Source: CAYWNK01 sp047639615
GTDB lineage: Bacteria; Planctomycetota; UBA1135; GCA-002686595
Reading direction: 5' to 3'
Length of the DNA: 33,409 nucleotides
NCBI GenBank assembly: GCA_047639615.1
Contig: JBLIOL010000014.1
Span: forward strand, 1-33,409
Below the pieces are notes generated by a model. It did not search any database, was not told where the DNA came from, and saw only the letters and a list, made by a program, of their open reading frames with translations. Position 1 is the stretch's first letter, and each line of letters opens with the position of its first letter. The position numbers were made by a program, and so were the translations under genes. Positions 23,361-29,088 of this stretch are shown piece after piece.

Positions 23361-25025
23361 ATGCGCCTGGCCCATAGCCTGCTCGTCTGCTCCGCCCTCG
23401 CCACCCAGCTCCAGGCCCAGTGCTCCGAGGTCAAACTCCTGGCCTCCGACGGCGACACCCTGGACCGCTTCGGCTACTCCATCGGAATCGACGGCGACAC
23501 GATGATCGTGCCCGCCAAGCACGACGAGTTCCCGCTCGCAGATCAGGGCACCGCCTACGTCTTTGACTGGAACGGCAGCGCCTGGATCGAAAGCCAGCGC
23601 CTGGCGGCCAGCGATGCCCAAGCCGGCGCGCTCTTCGGCTGGGCTTCGCACCTAAACGGCGACGACTGGGTCGTCGGCGCCACCCTGCACGACGGCGCCG
23701 GTACCAACTCCGGCAAGGTTTACGCATTTGAGCGCAGCGCCGGAAGCTGGACCGAAACCCAAGGTCTCGAAGCCGCCGACGCAGCCGCCCAGGACTTCTT
23801 CGGCCGCGCCGTGGCCGTCTCCGGCGACTATCTGGTGGTCGGCGCGCCCCAGCAGGACAGCGCCGGCACCAACGCGGGCTGCGTCTATGTCTTCGAGCGC
23901 AGCGCTGGCACTTGGGCCCAAGTCCAACAGCTCTTCGCCTCCGACGGCGCCGCCGAGGATCGCTTCGGCTGGGGCCTCGACCTGGACGGGGACCGCCTCG
24001 TGGTCGGCGCCTACCTGCACGACGCCGGCAGTACGGACCGCGGCGCTGTCTACGTCTTCGACCTCGTCGCCGGCAGCTTTAGCGAGAGCGCCAAGCTCGT
24101 GCCCGCCGACGCCACCGGCGAATTTGGCTGGGACCTCTCCCTGGACGGGGACCTGCTCGCCGTGGGCGCTCCCGCGGACGCCTTCTACGGCCAGCGCTCG
24201 GGCGCGGGCTACCTCTACGAGCACAGCGCCGGCACCTGGTCGGAGCGCCTCAAGTTCCTCGCCGCCGACGGTGAGACCTTCGACCGCGCCGGCACCTCGG
24301 TCGCCATCGAAGGCACGCGCATGCTCGTCAGCTCCTTCCTCGACGACGACATGGGTTCCAGCAGCGGCTCGATCTACATGCTCGAGGAGCACGCCGGCGC
24401 CTTCAGCGTGACCCACAAGCTGACCGCTTCCGATGGCTTGCCCGGCGATCAGTTCGGCCGCTACATCTCGCTCTCCGCCGGCCGTCTGGCCGCCGCCGGC
24501 CTCAAGTGCGACGACCTGGGCGCGGACTCTGGCGCGGCCTACGTGTTCGAGCTGCCCACGGCCTTCGTTTCTTACTGCTATTGCGACGCAGGCCCCTGCG
24601 GCAACGACGAGTCCTTCAGCGGTTGCACCACCAGCGCCGGCGCCGGCGCCGTCCTCGCCGGCTGTGGCTCAGCCAGCCTAGCTGCGGACGATCTCGTTCT
24701 CACCGCCAGCGGCGTACCCGCCAACCAGTTCGGCCTGATGTTCATGGGCGGCGCCGAGCACCAATCCCCGCTCGGCGACGGCCAGCTGTGCGTCAACGCC
24801 GGCTCCCAGGGCCTCTACCGCTTTAACGTCGATCACTCCGGCCCTAGCGGCGAGCTCGTCTGGGGCCCCGGCCTAAGCGCCTACGCCGCCAGCTCCCTAC
24901 CCGCAGGCGCCATGCTAAGCGCCGGCGCCACCTGGAACTTCCAAGTCTGGTTCCGCGACCCCGCCGGCCCTTGCGGCTCCGGCAACGGCACCACCAACGC
25001 AGTCGCCGTCACCTTCGCGCCTTAG
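23361..25025 (+). CDS. Secreted FG-GAP (integrin-alpha-like) propeller protein with Gly/Cys-rich C-terminal module
   Basis: A signal peptide (MRLAHSLLVCSALATQLQAQ) is followed by seven FG-GAP-type repeats. Each contains an xxSDGxxxDxFG turn and a GDxLVVGAxxxD strand (for example GDYLVVGAPQQD and GDRLVVGAYLHD). Seven copies fit one complete seven-bladed beta-propeller, about residues 25-395. The C-terminal module starts at Tyr405 (YCYCDAGPCG). It contains paired Cys, Gly and Ser runs and ends with WNFQVWFRDPAGPCG and VTFAP. Related modules end the proteins at 27677 and 29089 and begin at the truncated end of the protein at 31318, so this looks like a shared surface or sorting module of the organism. 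The last 98 bases of this gene region are duplicated at 26389-26486. Confidence 0.8.
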   Translation: MRLAHSLLVCSALATQLQAQCSEVKLLASDGDTLDRFGYSIGIDGDTMIVPAKHDEFPLADQGTAYVFDWNGSAWIESQRLAASDAQAGALFGWASHLNGDDWVVGATLHDGAGTNSGKVYAFERSAGSWTETQGLEAADAAAQDFFGRAVAVSGDYLVVGAPQQDSAGTNAGCVYVFERSAGTWAQVQQLFASDGAAEDRFGWGLDLDGDRLVVGAYLHDAGSTDRGAVYVFDLVAGSFSESAKLVPADATGEFGWDLSLDGDLLAVGAPADAFYGQRSGAGYLYEHSAGTWSERLKFLAADGETFDRAGTSVAIEGTRMLVSSFLDDDMGSSSGSIYMLEEHAGAFSVTHKLTASDGLPGDQFGRYISLSAGRLAAAGLKCDDLGADSGAAYVFELPTAFVSYCYCDAGPCGNDESFSGCTTSAGAGAVLAGCGSASLAADDLVLTASGVPANQFGLMFMGGAEHQSPLGDGQLCVNAGSQGLYRFNVDHSGPSGELVWGPGLSAYAASSLPAGAMLSAGATWNFQVWFRDPAGPCGSGNGTTNAVAVTFAP

Positions 25026-25030
25026 CTGGG
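24933..25030 (+). repeat. 98-bp direct repeat, left copy (3' end of the FG-GAP gene)
   Basis: This segment encodes the terminal residues WNFQVWFRDPAGPCG through VTFAP plus the stop codon and five further bases. It is repeated at 26389-26486 with 96 of 98 bases identical. Similarity stops sharply at both edges. Confidence 0.9.
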
Positions 25031-25058
25031 CACCGACCACCATGTCCTCTTAGTGGAG

Positions 25059-25760
25059 CTAGCTGGGTATAGGGGCTGCCCCGGATCCTGCTGGGTTGAG
25101 CAAGGTGAAGTCTCGGACCACCTCCCAGGCCACTGCGAAAGAGCAGCGCACGATCCGGGCCGCGTCTGAAACGCTGGTCTCGGGCTCTGCCTCGAGAACG
25201 GTCCAGACATCTGCCCTCCAGCTCGGGCCCTGCTGTACTCGATTGCTGTAGCCGCAGTGCACTTCGGCGAGCCGCGTGGGGGAGAGCACGTCCTGGGAGC
25301 GGTCGCGGAGGACGCCCGCGGGGACTCGAAGTGCAGAGCCAGCGAAGCGCTCATCCTCGCCACGTCGTTTCAGCTGGAACTCACTCCCTGAGGTCAACAC
25401 ATGGATCCTCGTCCGCTTGCGCAGTTTCTCGAGGCGTGCGAACCGGCGGTCTGGCGCAAGCCAGCTCCCGATCGCAGACCAATAGGCCTTTACACGATTG
25501 GAGTCATGGTTCTTGGCGGCACGCAGGAGCCGGTCGACGTTGACGTAGCGGTGATGTACGCCAAGCCATGTGGTCAGGATCGAGAGCACGCGCAGGTCAC
25601 CGTCGTCCATACCGACTTCGGCAGCATGAACTAAGGTCAACTCGATGTCCGCGTTGGGCTCGGGCTCGGCAGCGAACTTCATTCCGATCCCCGCCATGCG
25701 CGCCGTCAGTTCACCTGCGCTCGGTCGCGCGTCCAGCCCAGGAGGTCGGCTATAGGCCAT
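25059..25760 (-). CDS. Uncharacterised partner gene of the nucleotidyltransferase module
   Basis: This 233-residue soluble protein does not match a family I can name. It contains RRFARLEKLRKRTRIHV and FQLKRRGEDERFAGSALRVP, and its C-terminal part (SVSDAARIVRCSFAVAWEVV) has the look of a helix-turn-helix. A DNA- or RNA-binding role is therefore possible. The ATG at 25760 has GGAGG seven bases upstream, which decides it over the alternative TTG at 25778. It overlaps the 3' end of the nucleotidyltransferase gene by 11 bases, so the two are coupled. The pair looks like a toxin-antitoxin or defence-type two-gene module, an inference from architecture alone. Base composition is visibly less GC-rich than the flanking genes. 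Confidence 0.6.
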   Translation of the reverse strand: MAYSRPPGLDARPSAGELTARMAGIGMKFAAEPEPNADIELTLVHAAEVGMDDGDLRVLSILTTWLGVHHRYVNVDRLLRAAKNHDSNRVKAYWSAIGSWLAPDRRFARLEKLRKRTRIHVLTSGSEFQLKRRGEDERFAGSALRVPAGVLRDRSQDVLSPTRLAEVHCGYSNRVQQGPSWRADVWTVLEAEPETSVSDAARIVRCSFAVAWEVVRDFTLLNPAGSGAAPIPS

Positions 25761-26289
25761 GTCCCAACCTCCGCCCAAGATCTTCCAGGGTCGCGCGAAC
25801 GTGAGCAGGCCAATCGGGGTTCACGTCCTGACACTCGACCCACGGTTGGAGCTTAGCTAGTTCACGGGGCGTAGGCTTCAGAGCCAGGCAGTCCGCCAGG
25901 TCAAGCCCACGGTCAGAGAGAGCGAACAGCTTCGTACACAGCAAGTCTTCACGCCCGAGCGTTCGGAGCAGGAGTGCTTCTCCGGCAAGCAGATCCACGA
26001 CACGCTCGGGCCAGCCGTGTGGCAGCACATTGACCAAGTCTCTGGGCCCATTGTTTAGCCAGTCATCCATGAGCTCGTTGCCTGCTGCCCGTTGCTGGGC
26101 GGCAAACTCGCGCGCGGCGCGAGCGATGTCTTTCGGGAGGACCGGGTCGAGGACGTCACAGTCGCGCGTCTGGCGGGTCGTAATGCCGAGCAGTGCGAGC
26201 GCTGCGCCACCAATCACGACGGCCTCGAATTGCAGCCCGGTGCTGGCCAAATAGCGATCGAATGCGGTGAGTGTTTGAGTCGGATCCAT
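25750..26289 (-). CDS. Nucleotidyltransferase-fold protein (DUF6036/AbiEii-like)
   Basis: The 179-residue protein carries the nucleotidyltransferase signature AVVIGGAALALLGITTRQ followed by TRDCDVLDP. This is the GG...DxD pattern that binds NTP and metal. It is followed by helical segments (LPKDIARAAREFAAQQRAAG, LLAGEALLLRTLGREDLLCTK) with the R-x-x-D-L-x-x-x-K spacing seen in the DUF6036 and AbiEii groups. Relatives include toxins that modify tRNA ends, but a toxin role is not shown here. The ATG at 26289 is preferred over an upstream start at 26400 that would run through the operator and the duplicated segment. The downstream partner overlaps by 11 bases. The module sits in the opposite orientation to the gene end that flanks it. 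Confidence 0.7.
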   Translation of the reverse strand: MDPTQTLTAFDRYLASTGLQFEAVVIGGAALALLGITTRQTRDCDVLDPVLPKDIARAAREFAAQQRAAGNELMDDWLNNGPRDLVNVLPHGWPERVVDLLAGEALLLRTLGREDLLCTKLFALSDRGLDLADCLALKPTPRELAKLQPWVECQDVNPDWPAHVRATLEDLGRRLGHGL

Positions 26290-26301
26290 GCCTCTAGGAT
26301 A

Positions 26302-26330
26302 AGTATCGGCTACGCCGATACCGCAGACAA
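26302..26330 (-). promoter_or_regulatory. Promoter with overlapping palindromic operator for the nucleotidyltransferase module
   Basis: On the minus strand TTGTCT (26330-26325) and GATACT (26307-26302) are 17 bases apart, 12 bases before the ATG. A perfect palindrome GTATCGGC-TAC-GCCGATAC (26303-26321) covers the spacer and most of the -10 element. A repressor bound there would block RNA polymerase, as in self-regulated two-gene modules. The short leader lacks a well-placed Shine-Dalgarno sequence. Confidence 0.5.
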
Positions 26331-26388
26331 GTCCAAATCCATCGAAGCCTGGAATATCGACCACCTCGCGCAATACGCCGCCCCTAGT

Positions 26389-26486
26389 TGGAACTTTCAA
26401 GTCTGGTTCCGCGACCCCGCCGGCCCTTGCGGCTCCGGCAACGGCACCACCAACGCAGTCGACGTCACCTTCGCGCCTTAGCTGGG
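26389..26486 (+). repeat. 98-bp direct repeat, right copy
   Basis: This is a near-exact copy of 24933-25030, including the stop codon. The differences are a silent C-to-T in the Phe codon (position 26398) and a C-to-A that changes NAVAVTFAP to NAVDVTFAP. The sequence upstream (to 26388) has no similarity to the FG-GAP gene, so this copy has no gene body attached. Confidence 0.9.
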
Positions 26487-26537
26487 GAAGACGAGCGTAG
26501 ATCTTGATTCGGCAGCAAACGTCCCCCCCGGCCAGAG

Positions 26538-26654
26538 GCCGGCTCCGGCGCGCCCGAGCCTCAGTACCAGCGGAGCGCCCTCCCGCTCCGCTCCCAGCCC
26601 GACACCCCCATCTCCAGCCACCGGCCTGAGGCCGGGCGCCGTCGGCCTCTAGCG
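26538..26654. repeat. Intergenic palindromic repeat element, copy B
   Basis: This segment is related to copy A at 6939-7105. GCTCCGGCGCGCCC (26542-26555) matches 7026-7039, and the following 70 bases align colinearly (CTCAGTACCAGC, CCATCTCCAGCC). The 16 bases at 26639-26654 are the reverse complement of 6939-6954. The second arm of the palindrome is mostly missing, leaving a short GGCCAGAGGCCGG hairpin. Like copy A, it lies just beyond the 3' end of a minus-strand gene. Confidence 0.6.
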
Positions 26655-26671
26655 TCCGGCTTCGCGAACCC

Positions 26672-26718
26672 TAGGTCATCCCCAGTGAGGATGGCTCGGG
26701 CTGCTATTGGATGACCTA
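26672..26718 (-). terminator. Candidate stem-loop terminator of the DUF1080 gene
   Basis: TAGGTCATCC (26672-26681) and GGATGACCTA (26709-26718) form a perfect 10-bp stem with a 27-base loop. The stem includes the TAG stop codon of the DUF1080 gene. There is no U-tract, so an intrinsic terminator is only one reading; mRNA 3'-end protection is another. Confidence 0.4.
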
Positions 26719-27528
26719 CTTGTCGTATTCGCCCAGGGGGCGGATCCAGATGTTGCGGTAGCGCACGGGGTTGCCGTGGTCTTGGAGTTGGATGGAGCCC
26801 TTGTCGGCGTGCTTGGAGTACTTGCCGACGTTGCGGTGGGCAGTGGATCCGATCATGGGCTGGTCCACGTGCACGAAGATGCCGTTGTGCATGACGGTCA
26901 CGCGGGCGGGCTCGCTGACGCTGCCGTCTTCGGCGAAGCGCGGGGCGCGGAAGACGATGTCGTAGGTCTGCCACACGCCCGGGGCACGGCAGGCGTTGAC
27001 GCGCGGCGGGTATTGGCCGTAGATGGACGCGCATTGGCCGTCGGGGTAGCTGGGGTTCTCGTAGGAGTCCAGCACCTGTATTTCGTAGCGCCCGAAGAAG
27101 AACACGCCGCTGTTGCCGCGGCCCTGACTGGCGCCTTTGACCTCGGCCGGGGTGGCGAATTCGACGTGCAGCTGCACGTCGCCGAATTCGCGGCGGGATT
27201 GTATCGAGCCCGTGCCGTTGACCTCCATGTAGTCACCGACGACCTTCCAGCCGGCATCCTTGTCGCCGCTACGCCACTCGGACAGGTCGGAGCCGTCGAA
27301 GAGGGAGATGGCGTCGGCGGGCCGGCCGTTCTCAGCCCCAGGGGCGACTACACGCGGCTCGGGACGCGGGCCGTGCACCTTGTAGGGTTGGCCGGGGAGC
27401 ATGGGCGTATCGTCGTAGGTGACCGACTTGCCGTCCTGGGAGGCCTCGAGGGCGGCCCCGAGGGGGATCCCGAGAATGATCAAAGGGAGCAGGGACACGA
27501 GACCGGCGAGGAGAATGGAGCGCTGCAT
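26716..27528 (-). CDS. Secreted DUF1080 (3-keto-disaccharide hydrolase-like) protein
   Basis: After a hydrophobic signal segment (ILLAGLVSLLPLIILGIPLG) and a linker of about 50 residues comes a concanavalin-like domain. Its family signatures are ISLFDGSDLSEWRSGD, WKVVGDYMEVNGTGSIQSRR, NSGVFFFGRYEIQVLDSYEN and the terminal IQLQDHGNPVRYRNIWIRPL. Members of this family are abundant in Planctomycetota, and some hydrolyse 3-keto-glycosides. The length of 270 residues is usual. The ATG at 27528 is preferred. It is monocistronic: the upstream neighbour diverges and the downstream side holds the repeat elements. Confidence 0.88.
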   Translation of the reverse strand: MQRSILLAGLVSLLPLIILGIPLGAALEASQDGKSVTYDDTPMLPGQPYKVHGPRPEPRVVAPGAENGRPADAISLFDGSDLSEWRSGDKDAGWKVVGDYMEVNGTGSIQSRREFGDVQLHVEFATPAEVKGASQGRGNSGVFFFGRYEIQVLDSYENPSYPDGQCASIYGQYPPRVNACRAPGVWQTYDIVFRAPRFAEDGSVSEPARVTVMHNGIFVHVDQPMIGSTAHRNVGKYSKHADKGSIQLQDHGNPVRYRNIWIRPLGEYDK

Positions 27529-27584
27529 GGGACTTGGTAGGGGACGCGGGGGGGGAGGCCCGCAGTCTACCCCAGCCCGGCGGC

Positions 27585-27619
27585 CCGTAGTTTGCTACGG
27601 TCCGGATCGCTCGCCCGGA
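27585..27619. promoter_or_regulatory. Tandem hairpins in the divergent region upstream of 27677
   Basis: CCGTAG-TTTG-CTACGG (27585-27600) is directly followed by TCCGG-ATCGCTCGC-CCGGA (27601-27619). Both stems are perfect. They lie in the 148-base gap between divergent starts and could be an operator, a terminator for upstream read-through or part of a leader RNA. No known riboswitch is recognised. Confidence 0.35.
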
Positions 27620-27676
27620 CCTGGCAGTCCTCGGTGCACCAGCGCCGGCACACCTATTCAGCAAAAGGGAAAGCCA

Positions 27677-28240
27677 ATGACTCGCCACGATCGATCGAAC
27701 CGACCTCAACACGCCTCCGCAATGACACGAGCCTTGATGGCCGGCCTCTTGGGAGCGGCAGGCATCCTAGGCGCCAACCTGCTCAGCAGTCCGGTCCAGG
27801 CCCTGGCGGCGCCAAATGGAACCGGGGTGGGCAGTAACTACTGCGGGCCAGCTGAACTCAACTCCGCGGGGCTTTCGGCGACGATCGCAGGCATCGGGTC
27901 CGACCTGGTGAGCAGCAATAGTTTTGCTCTCTCGGCCAGCGACCTGCCCAATTTCAAGCTGGGCTACTTTCTACTGAGCACTACCACGGGCTTCGTGCCC
28001 ATGGCCGGGGGCAGCATGGGTAACCTCTGCCTGGGCGGCCAAATTACCCGCCTCAACGGCAGTGTGCTTAACTCCGGATTCAGCGGCAGCTTTGCCCTGG
28101 CTCTGGACCTCGGGCAGATGCCGGATCCCGCCGGACAGATCCTGCCCGGCGAGACCTGGCACTTCCAGGCCTGGTACCGCGACTTGGTCCAGGTCAACAC
28201 CTCGAACTTCACCGACGGCTTGACCGTCCATTTCCAGTAG
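27677..28240 (+). CDS. Small secreted protein consisting of the shared C-terminal module
   Basis: The 187-residue product has a basic N-terminus and a hydrophobic segment (ALMAGLLGAAGILGANLL), then YCGPAELNSAGLSATI as the start of the module. MGNLCLGGQITRLNGSVLN and the end GETWHFQAWYRDLVQVNTSN followed by FTDGLTVHF match the C-terminus of the lamin-tail protein at 29089-31236 (GNLCLGGALARY; GQTWFFQNFYRD; TSNLSDALAVTF). It therefore looks like a stand-alone version of that domain. AAAAGGGA upstream of the ATG at 27677 is a weak ribosome binding site; an ATG at 27722 is the alternative. Function is unknown, likely cell-surface or secreted. Confidence 0.7.
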   Translation: MTRHDRSNRPQHASAMTRALMAGLLGAAGILGANLLSSPVQALAAPNGTGVGSNYCGPAELNSAGLSATIAGIGSDLVSSNSFALSASDLPNFKLGYFLLSTTTGFVPMAGGSMGNLCLGGQITRLNGSVLNSGFSGSFALALDLGQMPDPAGQILPGETWHFQAWYRDLVQVNTSNFTDGLTVHFQ

Positions 28241-28243
28241 CGC

Positions 28244-29068
28244 ATGTCCACCGTAGCCGACCAGTTCCCCAGCGACGTTCCCGACCAGCCCGAGCTGGTG
28301 TCCATCACCCGTGGCGAGGGAGGGCTCGTGACCCTTCGTATCGAGCGCCAGGAGGTCATGAACTGCCTGTCCTTCCCGACCCTGCGTCGCTTTCGGATGG
28401 TGCTCGAGGAGCTGGCAGGGGACCTGTCGGTGCGTTGCGTGCTGATCACAGGGGCCGGCGAGCGCGCTTTCTGCGCGGGTGCCGACCTGAAAGAACGCAA
28501 GAGCATGGATCCTGAGCGCGTGCCGGAGTTCGTGCGCAACATCCGTGCGCTGATGGATGACGTGGAGAATCTGCCCCAGCCGACCATCGCTGTGGTCAAC
28601 GGGTTCGCTTTCGGCGGCGGTACGGAACTGATGATCGCGTGCGACCTGCGCGTGGCGGCGGAAGAGGCCAGCGTGGGTCTGACCGAGACCACCCTGGCGA
28701 TCATTCCCGGCGCCGGCGGAACTCAGCGCTTGCCGCGCTTGATCGGCAAGAGCCGCGCGAAGGACCTGATTCTCACTGGCCGCAAGTTGAGCGCCGCCGA
28801 GGCGCTCTCCTTCGGGTTGGTGAACCGCACGGCGCCGCGTGCCGAGTTGCAGGCCGTGGCCCTAGAGCTCGCCGCGCAAATCGCGAGCAACGGCCCCGTT
28901 GCCGTGCGCGCGGCCAAGGAAGCGATCGACAAGGGCTGCGACGTGCCCTTGGATCAAGGCCTTGCGATCGAGGCTAGCTGCTACCAAAAGGTGCTGCCCA
29001 CCACCGATCGCTTGGAAGCTTTGGCGGCCTTCGCTGAGAAGCGCAAGCCGGCCTTCAAGGGCGAGTAA
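28244..29068 (+). CDS. Enoyl-CoA hydratase/isomerase family, methylglutaconyl-CoA hydratase (AUH/LiuC)-like
   Basis: This crotonase-fold enzyme of 274 residues carries both catalytic glutamates: Glu128 in GGGTELMIACDLR and Glu148 in SVGLTETTLAIIPGAGGTQR. The oxyanion segment is RAFCAGADLKERKSM. ETTLAIIPGAGGTQRLPR and the C-terminus PTTDRLEALAAFAEKRKPAF closely follow human AUH, so hydration of 3-methylglutaconyl-CoA in leucine breakdown is a good candidate, although general enoyl-CoA hydratases share much of this. The start codon lies three bases after the stop of the small secreted protein gene, so they may share a transcript despite unrelated roles. The 3' end converges on the lamin-tail gene with 20 bases between. 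Confidence 0.82.
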   Translation: MSTVADQFPSDVPDQPELVSITRGEGGLVTLRIERQEVMNCLSFPTLRRFRMVLEELAGDLSVRCVLITGAGERAFCAGADLKERKSMDPERVPEFVRNIRALMDDVENLPQPTIAVVNGFAFGGGTELMIACDLRVAAEEASVGLTETTLAIIPGAGGTQRLPRLIGKSRAKDLILTGRKLSAAEALSFGLVNRTAPRAELQAVALELAAQIASNGPVAVRAAKEAIDKGCDVPLDQGLAIEASCYQKVLPTTDRLEALAAFAEKRKPAFKGE

Positions 29069-29088
29069 TGCACGCGCCCGTTCGGCGC

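Noticed and set aside
26092..26481. Plus-strand frame joining cassette sequence to the duplicated FG-GAP tail
   Set aside because: Only the last 30 or so codons are protein-derived. The upstream part is antisense to the nucleotidyltransferase and has no signal peptide or repeats.
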